DNA from: an uncultured Candidatus Melainabacteria bacterium | GTDB lineage: Bacteria; Cyanobacteriota; Vampirovibrionia; Gastranaerophilales; Gastranaerophilaceae | Direction of reading: 5' to 3' | Length of the DNA stretch: 64,000 bases | Assembly (NCBI GenBank): GCA_949841365.1 | Contig: CATKZI010000005.1 | Location: 62,001-126,000, forward strand | Shown here: positions 28,196 to 36,499 of the stretch, in pieces | How the letters are laid out: each line of letters begins with the position of its first letter | How positions within the stretch are numbered: position 1 is the stretch's first letter | Program-made: the position numbers and the translations under genes | Notes under the pieces: model-generated | What the model was told of the DNA's origin: nothing | Databases searched by the model: none | Seen by the model: only the letters and a program-made list of their open reading frames with translations

Positions 28196-29644
28196 TTATA
28201 AATCATTTCCGCAATATGATAAATTGTGGCTTTTGTTACACAGCGGGAAGTCTGAAACGCCGTTGTTTCTAACGGCAAGCGCAAGACCGTACCAGTTGTT
28301 GAATGACGGGTCTTTAATCTTGTATCTGCTTAAATTTCCGTTGCTGTCGGTCATTGCGATATGGACAACTTCACCTCTCCAGCCTTCAACAATTGAGATT
28401 GCAAAAGCATCTTTTGCCATTTCACCGCCTTGTACAATAATCGGTTCGTCTTTAATTTGTTCCAATTTTGCAAAACATTTTCTGATAATTGAGAATGACT
28501 GCAAAATTTCTTTGTATCTCAATTTAAAGCGGGAATTAACATCATTTGTGGCTTTGAAAGCTTTTTTATGAATGCCCAATTCCTCATTCCATTTGTCAGG
28601 AAAATCAAAGCGGGAATCGACATCAACACCGCAAGCTCGTCCTGCCATACCGATTAAGCCTGCTTCTTGCGCGCGTTCTGTACTTACCGTACCTGTTTTT
28701 TCCAATCTTGACATAACGGTTGAATTTTTAAGCATTGTATTTGTCATACGTTCAACATCTTTTTCAACTTTTGCAAAAGTTTTCAATGCTCTGTCGATTT
28801 TTTCTTGAGAAATATCGTAATTTACACCGCCGACAGTAACCATACCGCGTCCGAAACGGCTTCCCGAAAATTCAAGCATTGTGTTAATAACAAGCGTTCT
28901 TGTCGCACCAAATACCGATGCGCCCATAAGATATGCGATATCGCCTGCGATTGCGCCCAAATCGCCGATATGAATTGCGGCTCTTTCCATTTCCAAACAT
29001 GCTTTTCGGATTAACTGAGCCTTATCGGAAATTTGAATACCTTTTAAAGTTTCCATAATTTGAGAATAAGCTGTATTATATGCAATAACGCTGTCTCCGC
29101 AAATTGATTCGGCAAGCTGATTTGACGGGCATTTAACCATCATATCCTCAACCCCTCTGTGCTGATAACCAAGCATTATTTCTAAATGGTAAACGGTTTC
29201 GCCATTGCACATAAATCTAAAATGTCCCGGTTCAATTACACCCGCGTGGATTGGACCTACCGCAACCTGATGGACTTCATCGCCTGTCATTTCAAAGAAT
29301 TCGTAATTGTCCTGATTTTTTCTAACAGGTTTCAACCAAGGGTGGTTGAGCGGTTTAATCCCGAACTGTTCGAAAAATTCTCTTTCATAAATATGGAAAG
29401 CGGGAATCGCATTTGTTATACATTCGTAAGATTTTTCATCTGCCTCAAATACAGCTGATGAAACAAGAAGTTCGGGAGCGTTTTCCAAAACAACAAACAA
29501 TCTTACCCTGCCTTCGCCCCAATCTTTGCCGAAAAACGCAATCGGGCGTTTGTTTTCTTTTATAATTTCTTCTCTCAATTCACCGATTTTCAAAACGGGA
29601 ATATCAGATAAGTTTACTTTTGAGTTATTTTTTAATACTAACAT
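28196..29644 (-). CDS. hydrogenase-related large subunit (NuoCD/HyfG type) lacking NiFe ligands
   Basis: 482 residues. A NuoC-like N-domain (about 30-110, with HIYEREFFEQFGI) is fused to a NuoD/hydrogenase large-subunit domain (GPIHAGVIEPGHFRF near 130; MLGYQHRGVED). The NiFe site is gone. The first CxxC is C182-G-D-S185 with Tyr at the usual His position 189, and the C-terminal DPCxxC is D-P-S447-F-N-N450. Only one of four nickel cysteines is left, so hydrogen chemistry is not expected. The subunit fits the Ehr (energy-converting hydrogenase-related) group. Confidence 0.9.
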   Translation of the reverse strand: MLVLKNNSKVNLSDIPVLKIGELREEIIKENKRPIAFFGKDWGEGRVRLFVVLENAPELLVSSAVFEADEKSYECITNAIPAFHIYEREFFEQFGIKPLNHPWLKPVRKNQDNYEFFEMTGDEVHQVAVGPIHAGVIEPGHFRFMCNGETVYHLEIMLGYQHRGVEDMMVKCPSNQLAESICGDSVIAYNTAYSQIMETLKGIQISDKAQLIRKACLEMERAAIHIGDLGAIAGDIAYLMGASVFGATRTLVINTMLEFSGSRFGRGMVTVGGVNYDISQEKIDRALKTFAKVEKDVERMTNTMLKNSTVMSRLEKTGTVSTERAQEAGLIGMAGRACGVDVDSRFDFPDKWNEELGIHKKAFKATNDVNSRFKLRYKEILQSFSIIRKCFAKLEQIKDEPIIVQGGEMAKDAFAISIVEGWRGEVVHIAMTDSNGNLSRYKIKDPSFNNWYGLALAVRNNGVSDFPLCNKSHNLSYCGNDL

Positions 29645-31081
29645 TTAAAATCCTCCAACTGCCAGTTTTATAATGTTATTTAAAAACGGCGGAATGTATA
29701 CACCCAATACAAATACAATCAAAAGCATTACAAATTGAGGAATATACATACAAACACTTACCTTGTGTCTGTTTTCGTCAATAACTTTTGCCTTATCATC
29801 ACTTACGTTTCCGAAAGCTGTCTTGATAACAACTTTACCTAAACCGTAAAGAACAATTGTCAAAAGGATTACAAACAAAGCACAAAGTACAAACTTATGT
29901 TCAATAATCATTTGTTTTATCATCAAAAATTCACTGATAAATAACACTGATGTCGGGAACGCACAAATTGCCAAAAACGAGCAGACCCATAACCAGCCTG
30001 TCTTACCGTCAGCTTTAATAAGACCGTTTACAGACTTAATTCTTTTTGTACCGTAAAGTTCCAAAACATTACCTGAAGTTAAGAAAAATGATGCCTTAGC
30101 AAGCGAGTGACCTATTAAATGTAAGATTACCGCATAAAAAGCAACGCCGCCCAAAGCTGTTCCAATTGCTAAAATACCCATATTTTCAATTGATGAATAA
30201 GCAAGCATTCTTTTGTAATTTTTGATATGGTAAACAAATACCGCAGTCACAAACAATGACAAAAATCCCATTACAAAAAGCATTAATCTTGCATAATCCG
30301 CGCATCCCGCAATCTCTAAAATTTTAAATACTCTGACAATTACAAGAAAAGCAGAATTCAAAAGACAAGCTGAAAGCAATGCCGAAATCGGCGACGGAGC
30401 TTCTGAGTGAGCATCGGGAAGCCAAAAATGAATTGGAGCTAATCCCATTTTTGCACCAAAGCCAAACAACATAAATACAAATGCAATTTTCAACCAGTTC
30501 AAATCAAATTGTGAAGCGTGGCTGTAAAGTTCCGCAAAACTCAATGAATTTACCGCACCTGTTGAAATGTTTAACAAAATAATTCCGACAAACGCGAGTG
30601 CAATACCGATTGAGCAAATAAATACATATTTCCAAGCAGCTTCAATTGAATGTTTTGTTTTGTTAAAATAAATCAAATATGCGCTTGATAAAGTTGTAGC
30701 TTCAACCAAAACCCAAGCCAAACCTAAATCCGTACTCAACAAAGTTCCTGTCATTGAAAGCACAAATATCAAAATCATAAATGAATAATGACTGATTTTT
30801 TTATCGGGAAATTCAAAGTTTTTGACATAACCTGCGTTATAAACAGCCACCATCAAGAATACTAGTGACAATACAATTAAAAAGATTAAATTTGTATTAT
30901 CAACCGCAAAGTAAGGTATTGATTTTTCGCCGTATCCTAATGTTAATAATACTGTAATTACAAAATGTACAACTGCATACAAACTTACCAAAAACGTATT
31001 AAATTTTCTGTTTTTGATTAAAAGTGTCAATATACATGCAATTATCGGAAATATTAAAAGTGTACTAATCATTGTTTTCAT
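29645..31081 (-). CDS. ion-pumping membrane subunit (HyfF / NuoN-like)
   Basis: 478 residues, about 14 membrane helices of the Mrp antiporter / complex I pump type. Key family segments: WVLVEATTLSSAYLIYF (glutamate of helix 5), FGAKMGLAPIHFWLPDAHSEAPSPISALLSA (helix 7-8 with Lys and His) and KNYKRMLAYSSIENMGILAIG. It should move protons or sodium across the inner membrane. Shorter than NuoL and without its lateral helix. Directly abuts the large-subunit gene. Confidence 0.92.
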   Translation of the reverse strand: MKTMISTLLIFPIIACILTLLIKNRKFNTFLVSLYAVVHFVITVLLTLGYGEKSIPYFAVDNTNLIFLIVLSLVFLMVAVYNAGYVKNFEFPDKKISHYSFMILIFVLSMTGTLLSTDLGLAWVLVEATTLSSAYLIYFNKTKHSIEAAWKYVFICSIGIALAFVGIILLNISTGAVNSLSFAELYSHASQFDLNWLKIAFVFMLFGFGAKMGLAPIHFWLPDAHSEAPSPISALLSACLLNSAFLVIVRVFKILEIAGCADYARLMLFVMGFLSLFVTAVFVYHIKNYKRMLAYSSIENMGILAIGTALGGVAFYAVILHLIGHSLAKASFFLTSGNVLELYGTKRIKSVNGLIKADGKTGWLWVCSFLAICAFPTSVLFISEFLMIKQMIIEHKFVLCALFVILLTIVLYGLGKVVIKTAFGNVSDDKAKVIDENRHKVSVCMYIPQFVMLLIVFVLGVYIPPFLNNIIKLAVGGF

Positions 31082-31715
31082 AATCCTTTAAATCTGATAA
31101 ATTAGAAACTTCAAGGTCATTAAATTCCTTGTTAATAACGTTGACGAACAAGCCCAAAATATAAACGGCAATAAATACGTCAAGCAAAACACCCATATTT
31201 ACCAATACAGGCATTTCTTTTGCAACGGAAAGCGACAATAAAAATATACCGTTTTCCATTGTAATAAACTCGATTACGTTAGAAATAATTTTATGTTTAA
31301 TCGTAATCAGCCACAAACTTATAATAATTGTTGCAACAGAAACACCAAAGAACATCGGTGAAATAAGTTTCATTGAAGAAACAAAATATTCAGACACCAA
31401 AAATCCTGCCAATAAAATTACGCTTGAAATTACCAAACAGTAAAAATGCGGAATATTCGCTGCAACATCACGGTTTGAGTGAGTTTTCTTCAAAACTCTG
31501 TACAAAAACCAAGGTATAACAATTGCTTTGACAACTAAAGTTTCAACAGTTAAAAATGCGAAATTAAATTTGTCAATATGTTCCATACCACAGCAGCAGA
31601 TTAGAAAAAGTAAAATTCCTTGTGCAATTAACAATCTGATATGCGCAACAATTCTGCTGGTTGCGGATAAATATAACATTGTAAGTCCGAAAAGTATTAG
31701 AAATCCGTTTACCAT
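31065..31715 (-). CDS. HyfE-like membrane subunit
   Basis: 216 residues with about six to seven hydrophobic helices. HyfE resemblance: start LFGLTMLYLSATSR, middle FLTVETLVVKAIVIPWFLYRVL and later ENGIFLLSLS. HyfE proteins combine NuoK- and NuoJ-like parts and sit in the membrane arm. Its start lies three bases after the HyfC-like gene, and its 3' end overlaps the HyfF-like gene by 17 bases. Confidence 0.88.
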   Translation of the reverse strand: MVNGFLILFGLTMLYLSATSRIVAHIRLLIAQGILLFLICCCGMEHIDKFNFAFLTVETLVVKAIVIPWFLYRVLKKTHSNRDVAANIPHFYCLVISSVILLAGFLVSEYFVSSMKLISPMFFGVSVATIIISLWLITIKHKIISNVIEFITMENGIFLLSLSVAKEMPVLVNMGVLLDVFIAVYILGLFVNVINKEFNDLEVSNLSDLKDYENND

Positions 31716-31718
31716 TCT

Positions 31719-32627
31719 CTAGCCTCCAAACATCCTTGCAACAACAAGCGCAAGAACTACTAACGCAAATGAACTCATCAAAAATACAAATTCAAATACA
31801 TGTGACATTCTAAATCTTGCCATTGCAGATTCAACAGTTCCGATAATAACAGAGATTATAAACATTACGAAAAGATAAGCTAAAACCGCCATCCATTCCG
31901 TTAACCCCTGAGGGATTACGATAAACGCAATCAAAGAAGACAATAAAAGCATCTTAATGCTGTTAGCCCAAGTAAAGAATGCCAAATCGCTTCCCGAATT
32001 GTCCAAAATCATAACCTCATGTATCATAGTCAACTCAAGGTGAGTTGCAGGGTCATCAACAGGAACTCTCGAACCTTCAATCAAAATCATAATAAATAAT
32101 ACAACAACCGCGAAAATTTGGATTAATACCCCGTAATTTCCCGCACTTGCCAAAATATTTTGCAAACTGTCAAAAGTAAAGTTTCCGCTCAATGCCATAA
32201 TTGAAGCAATCAACATAAAAAATGCAGGTTCAACTATAGTTGTAAAACAAGCTTCACGAGATGCGCCCATTCCTTCAAACGAACTTCCCGTATCCATTGC
32301 AGAAATTAATGAAACAAATTTGCCCAAACTTAATGTATAAGCAAAGATTATCAGCCCTGCAGAAACATTAATCAATGCACTTCCGCAAGCTAAAGGTACA
32401 AACATTGACGCAAACAATACTGACGCAATCTGCACAACAGGCGCAATTTTGAATACTGTCGATGTTGTCTTGCTTATTACAAAATCTTTTTTCATCAGCT
32501 TGATAAAATCATGCAAAGGCTGAAATATCGAAGCGCCTTTTCTACCACCCCAAAAAGCTTTTGTTTTCTTTATCACACCCGCCATTAAAAACGGAACAAT
32601 TAAAAGTATTATCAAATTTATAATCAT
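31719..32627 (-). CDS. HyfC / NuoH-like membrane subunit
   Basis: 302 residues with eight predicted helices. Typical HyfC/HycD segments are KKTKAFWGGRKGASIFQPLHDFIKLMKKD (cytoplasmic loop, about 21-50), EGSRVPVDDPATHLELTMIHEVMILDNSG (about 192-220) with the charged quinone-cavity-like residues, and an arginine-rich end. It joins the membrane arm to the soluble subunits. ATGA overlap with the HyfB-like gene. Confidence 0.93.
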   Translation of the reverse strand: MIINLIILLIVPFLMAGVIKKTKAFWGGRKGASIFQPLHDFIKLMKKDFVISKTTSTVFKIAPVVQIASVLFASMFVPLACGSALINVSAGLIIFAYTLSLGKFVSLISAMDTGSSFEGMGASREACFTTIVEPAFFMLIASIMALSGNFTFDSLQNILASAGNYGVLIQIFAVVVLFIMILIEGSRVPVDDPATHLELTMIHEVMILDNSGSDLAFFTWANSIKMLLLSSLIAFIVIPQGLTEWMAVLAYLFVMFIISVIIGTVESAMARFRMSHVFEFVFLMSSFALVVLALVVARMFGG

Positions 32628-34600
32628 ATTAATAAGCTCCCGATTATTACAATTACAAGGAATATCAAACCGTATTTGATATATGACTGAATATTACCGC
32701 TTTGAATTCCTTCAAATTTAGATAAGAACCACTCGTCAGATTTCAAAATCGGTTCAATTACATAAGCTTCTTCAATATCTTCTACATGCAAACTAAAGTG
32801 AGCACTTTGAGGGAATAATTTTCTCGGTTTTTCTACATCAAACACCTTCTTGAACAAAGGATTTAACATTGACAAGAAAGGACTTGCGTAAGATGATGCC
32901 GTATATTGCATGTGGTTATTTGCTCTGTTATAACCGCATCCCCAAGTTTCGTGCATTTCAATTTTGCCGTTTGTAAGTTTAACTTTAACCAACACAAGCA
33001 CTCCGACAAATACCAAGAATGCCAATGCATACAATGTAATCACACCCACAACAGAAAGCGTAGGCAATATATTATATTGCATAACAGGTGTCAAAACACT
33101 TACGGGTCTTAACAGCAACACAAATACAAATATCGGCAAAACCCCGATAGCCAACGAAGCCAACGCTAAAAATCCCATCGGTAAAATCATTGAAAGTTCA
33201 CAATCGCGTGTAACTTTTTGAGCCGAAGCACTTCTCGGCATTCCAAGGAAAATAATGCTGAATGCCTTTGAAAAACAAAGCACTGCCATAGTTCCGACTA
33301 ACGCCAAACCTGCAATAGCAAACAAAATTAATATTACCGTTGAAAAATTATGAATTGATAAACCCTTGAACATTCCCAGATATATTAAAAATTCACTTAT
33401 AAATCCGTTGAAAGGCGGAAGTCCGCAAATCGCAATTGAACCTATAAGAAATAATACCGCAGTTTTAGGCATTGACTTAATCAAACCGCCCAAAAGTTCA
33501 ATGTTTCTGGTATGAGTTTTTATATATACACTTCCCGCACCCATAAACAAAAGTTCTTTGAATAATGAGTGGTTCAATACATGGAGAATTCCGCCTGCAA
33601 ACCCTAGCATTGCAATAACTGGATGATTATATGCAAGTCCGAGCATTCCGACGCCGATACCCATTCCGATAATCCCGATGTTTTCAATACTGTGATAAGC
33701 AAGAAGTCTTTTTAAATCATGCTGTGATATAGCATATAAAACGCCATATAAAGCCGAAATTACGGAAATTATCAAAACTGCAAAAGCAATTGATTTTGAC
33801 GGAGTTCCGATTAAAGATAAAGTTCTTAAAATTCCGTAAATACCTGTCTTAATCATAACACCCGACATAATTGCACTGACATGAGAAGGTGCTGCAGGGT
33901 GAGCATCAGGCAACCAGTTATGGAACGGTACAAAACCTGCCTTTGTTCCAAAACCGATAAACAACAATATAAATATCATATTTGCAAAATGAACATTTTC
34001 ACCTAAAACAGCTTTGAAAGAATTGAAATCAAAACTTCCTGCCTTAATTGATAAAAGTGCAAATGCAATCATTATAAAAAGAACCGAAATATGCATAAAT
34101 ACTAAGTATTTTATTCCGGCTTTTAAAACATCTTTCTTTTCGTTTTCAAAAATCACAAGGAAAAATGAACTCAACGACATTATTTCCCAACAGATTAGAA
34201 ACATAAACGCATTTTGGCAAGTAACAACTGCCTGCATTGATGCAAAAAGCATCGGCAAAAATACTAAATGCGCATTAATATTCTTACCTTTTTCAACATA
34301 AGGTCTTAAATATCCGATTGCATATACAGCCGTAACTAAACTCATCACGGAAATTACTGCAATAAAAAATGCTGAAAGCGGGTCAATAACAAAGTTTACA
34401 GCCCCGAATAATGAATTGAAATTAAAAGTTTGAACTAAATTTTCACCGCCGAATAAAACTTTAACAGCAGGCACAAGAGCAAACCCTGAAGCTATAGCTG
34501 TAAACACAGACAGTGCAATAGTTTTAAACTTATTAGAAAATTTTCCTGCGATAAATCCGCAGAGCAATAGAATGATTAAACTTGTGAAAAAGCTATTCAT
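32624..34600 (-). CDS. HyfB-like ion-pumping membrane subunit
   Basis: 658 residues, about 16 helices of the NuoL/M/N antiporter type. Visible: MFLICWEIMSLSSFFLVIFENE (helix 5 glutamate), GFGTKAGFVPFHNWLPDAHPAAPSHVSAIMSG, and HDLKRLLAYHSIENIGIIGMG. The long C-terminal extension contains a conserved ETWGCGY and a last helix, as in HyfB/HycC. First gene of the operon HyfB-C-E-F-G-I types. There is no separate HyfA or HyfH ferredoxin gene; a ferredoxin remnant is fused to the small subunit. Confidence 0.93.
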   Translation of the reverse strand: MNSFFTSLIILLLCGFIAGKFSNKFKTIALSVFTAIASGFALVPAVKVLFGGENLVQTFNFNSLFGAVNFVIDPLSAFFIAVISVMSLVTAVYAIGYLRPYVEKGKNINAHLVFLPMLFASMQAVVTCQNAFMFLICWEIMSLSSFFLVIFENEKKDVLKAGIKYLVFMHISVLFIMIAFALLSIKAGSFDFNSFKAVLGENVHFANMIFILLFIGFGTKAGFVPFHNWLPDAHPAAPSHVSAIMSGVMIKTGIYGILRTLSLIGTPSKSIAFAVLIISVISALYGVLYAISQHDLKRLLAYHSIENIGIIGMGIGVGMLGLAYNHPVIAMLGFAGGILHVLNHSLFKELLFMGAGSVYIKTHTRNIELLGGLIKSMPKTAVLFLIGSIAICGLPPFNGFISEFLIYLGMFKGLSIHNFSTVILILFAIAGLALVGTMAVLCFSKAFSIIFLGMPRSASAQKVTRDCELSMILPMGFLALASLAIGVLPIFVFVLLLRPVSVLTPVMQYNILPTLSVVGVITLYALAFLVFVGVLVLVKVKLTNGKIEMHETWGCGYNRANNHMQYTASSYASPFLSMLNPLFKKVFDVEKPRKLFPQSAHFSLHVEDIEEAYVIEPILKSDEWFLSKFEGIQSGNIQSYIKYGLIFLVIVIIGSLLI

Positions 34601-34640
34601 ATATAATCTCTTCCCTTAGCTTGTGTAAATAACAATTCAG

Positions 34641-34668
34641 TTTTAAATCTAACAAACAGGATTGTCAA
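34641..34668 (-). promoter_or_regulatory. possible promoter of the hydrogenase-related operon
   Basis: On the minus strand there is a perfect TTGACA (34668-34663). 16 bases on is a weak -10 (TTAAAA, 34646-34641). The first start codon lies about 40 bases further. No better candidate in the gap. Confidence 0.4.
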
Positions 34669-34730
34669 GTGTAAATTTTACAATTAATAAAAATATAGTT
34701 CTAGAGTAGTCGCATCAATAGTTTTGCCCG

Positions 34731-34760
34731 TGTGCCAATCGGCGGTCGACGATAGGCACA
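34731..34760 (+). promoter_or_regulatory. 30-bp operator-like element, copy 1
   Basis: An imperfect inverted repeat, TGTGCC-A-ATCG ... CGAT-A-GGCACA, around GGCGGTCGAC. It matches the copy at 35247-35276 in 26 of 30 positions. TCGACG inside it lies 17 bases before TAAGAT (34769-34774), which is six bases before the XRE start codon. So it probably covers the -35 of that gene. Confidence 0.75.
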
Positions 34761-34780
34761 CGATTACATAAGATTATTCT

Positions 34781-34996
34781 ATGGTAGAAGATGTTAGAAT
34801 AAAATTTTCACAAAGATTGCAAAACCTGAGAATAGAACGAAACCTTTCTCAAGAAAAGCTTGCATTGCTTTGCGGAATTGACAGAACCCATATAGGACGT
34901 ATTGAAAGACTTGAAAGAACACCAAGTCTTGTTATATTGCAAAAAATTGCAGACGGATTAGGAATGTCCTTAACTGAACTGTTAACATTCAATTGA
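34781..34996 (+). CDS. XRE-family helix-turn-helix regulator, copy 1
   Basis: 71 residues, a bare Cro/CI-type DNA-binding domain: KFSQRLQNLRIERNLSQEKLALLCGIDRTHIGRIER (about 9-44), then SLVILQKIADGLGMSLTELL. About 70% identical by eye to the XRE gene at 35298. No ribosome site; the predicted -10 leaves almost no leader, so the message may be leaderless. The 30-bp element over its -35 suggests self-repression. Confidence 0.9.
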   Translation: MVEDVRIKFSQRLQNLRIERNLSQEKLALLCGIDRTHIGRIERLERTPSLVILQKIADGLGMSLTELLTFN

Positions 34997-35230
34997 TTAT
35001 AATTTAGATACTTTATCTCTTAAATCCAATAAGTGAATATGTAAATCTCTTAAATTTTTATTCATCTCGTTTAGTTGTTTTTGGGATATAGGTTTTCTAT
35101 TACCGCTGTATTTAGTATCTACAGTGTAATTGCTAAATTCAAGTATTCCTTCAAATGCTCCTACCAAGCCAATATAATTTTCTTTAAAATTTTTCACTTG
35201 CTCATTCAATATTTCTAAACATACATCCAT
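34997..35230 (-). CDS. small protein between twin XRE regulators, unknown function
   Basis: 77 residues from the ATG preceded by GAGGAG; an upstream extension would run through the operator and is rejected. Helical, charged, soluble; no family recognised. Its stop directly abuts the stop of XRE copy 1 (convergent). Its start faces operator copy 2, which it shares with the divergent XRE copy 2. Control by the XRE proteins is therefore likely. Confidence 0.7.
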   Translation of the reverse strand: MDVCLEILNEQVKNFKENYIGLVGAFEGILEFSNYTVDTKYSGNRKPISQKQLNEMNKNLRDLHIHLLDLRDKVSKL

Positions 35231-35246
35231 AATTTTCTCCTCATTA

Positions 35247-35276
35247 TGTGCCAATTGGCGGTCGACTATTGTCACA
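35247..35276 (+). promoter_or_regulatory. 30-bp operator-like element, copy 2
   Basis: TGTGCCAATTGGCGGTCGAC then TATTGTCACA. TCGACT lies 17 bases before TACAGT (35285-35290), and the ATG follows seven bases later. This is the same geometry as copy 1. It lies between two divergent genes. Confidence 0.75.
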
Positions 35277-35297
35277 TAATGACATACAGTTAATTTT

Positions 35298-35510
35298 ATG
35301 TCAAGTGAAGTAAATATAAAATTTGCAAAAAGGCTTAAAGCATTAAGACTTGAGAGAACTTTATCTCAAGAGGAACTTGCTTCACTTTGCGGAATTGACA
35401 GAACATATATAGGTCGGCTAGAAAGACTGGAACGCAATCCGAGTTTAGAAATATTACAAAAAATAGCTGATGGACTTGGTATTGAATTAACAGAATTATT
35501 AAAATTTTGA
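35298..35510 (+). CDS. XRE-family helix-turn-helix regulator, copy 2
   Basis: 70 residues, a twin of the protein at 34781 (KFAKRLKALRLERTLSQEELASLCGIDRTYIGRLERLERNPS). No effector domain. No ribosome site and probably leaderless. The twin elements, the similar helix-turn-helix and the small gene between suggest a duplicated regulatory cassette. It precedes the formate/nitrite transporter gene, with a hairpin between. Confidence 0.9.
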   Translation: MSSEVNIKFAKRLKALRLERTLSQEELASLCGIDRTYIGRLERLERNPSLEILQKIADGLGIELTELLKF

Positions 35511-35519
35511 CATTATAAA

Positions 35520-35563
35520 GGAAATTTTTTCTATGAGGGCAATGCCCTCTAAAAAAAATTTCC
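35520..35563. terminator. long hairpin between XRE copy 2 and the transporter gene
   Basis: Inner stem GAGGGC/GCCCTC, outer stem GGAAATTTTTT/AAAAAATTTCC. It is symmetrical, so it can act as terminator of the XRE gene or as a leader structure of the next gene. Confidence 0.65.
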
Positions 35564-35635
35564 CCCTTGCATTTTTAATTTCACGATATAAAATATCAAG
35601 CGGAAAACCCCATTATTTTTTAGAGGAGATGAAAA

Positions 35636-36499
35636 ATGACAATTACTCAAAATCTTGATACAAAAGATTGTATCAATCCAACTGATGTCGCTCACGAGCT
35701 GACCGAACAGGTTATGCCCGCTAAAGCGAATTTTAGAAAATCAAAAACATTCGTACTTGCTATCGCTGCAGGTGCTCTAATTGCTTTCGGTGCGCAGGTT
35801 TCACTTACTGTTATGACAGGAACGGAACAGGTTAGCTGGGGGCTTGCAAAACTCGTCGGAGCAATGACTTTCGCTACAGGTTTGATGATGGTAGTTTTGA
35901 CAGGTGCAGAACTTTTCACAGGTAATGTTATGATGTCTTTTGCGGTTATCGAAAAGAAAACAAGCCTTGCAAAACTATTAAGAAACTGGACTATCGTTTA
36001 TCTCGGAAACCTTGTCGGTTCAATAATTTTAGCTACATTAATATATTTTTCGGGATGCTCACATAATTCTCATGAAGCATTAGGCGTTATGGGCTTAACA
36101 ACAGCTTATACAAAAGCTTCATTACCATTGGTTGAAGCATTCACCAGAGGTATTTTATGTAACTGGTTAGTATGTCTTGCAATCTGGATGGCTTCATCAT
36201 CAAGACACGTTATCGGTAAAATCTTTGCAATATTTTTCCCGATTATGACATTCGTTGCTTCAGGATATGAACACAGTATTGCAAATATGTATTTCTTAAC
36301 TAACGGTTTGTTCTTAAAAAATACACCTGCAGTTGTTGCAGCATCAGGATTGACTGCTGATCAGCTTTCTGTATTAAACTTAAAAACTTGTATTTTAGGA
36401 AACCTAATCCCTGTAACATTGGGTAACATGGTAGGTGCATTAGTTTTCGTAGTACTATTATTCTGGACAGCTTATTTAAGAGATGATCACAACGATTAA
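35636..36499 (+). CDS. formate/nitrite transporter (FocA/NirC family)
   Basis: 287 residues, six membrane helices. Family marks are GALIAFGAQVSL near 48, LTGAELFTGNVMMSF (about 89-103), LLRNWTIVYLGNLVGS, RGILCNWLVCLAIWMA (about 171-186) and GYEHSIANMYF (about 216-226, central His). It carries formate, nitrite or a similar small anion through the inner membrane; which one cannot be fixed from sequence. Ribosome site AGAGGAGAT. The next gene, a porin-like protein, overlaps its end by 17 bases. Confidence 0.93.
   Translation: MTITQNLDTKDCINPTDVAHELTEQVMPAKANFRKSKTFVLAIAAGALIAFGAQVSLTVMTGTEQVSWGLAKLVGAMTFATGLMMVVLTGAELFTGNVMMSFAVIEKKTSLAKLLRNWTIVYLGNLVGSIILATLIYFSGCSHNSHEALGVMGLTTAYTKASLPLVEAFTRGILCNWLVCLAIWMASSSRHVIGKIFAIFFPIMTFVASGYEHSIANMYFLTNGLFLKNTPAVVAASGLTADQLSVLNLKTCILGNLIPVTLGNMVGALVFVVLLFWTAYLRDDHND

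Noticed and set aside
28224-29458. Series of open frames opposite to the hydrogenase-related large subunit
   Set aside because: Antisense to a well-supported conserved gene; no motifs or ribosome sites.
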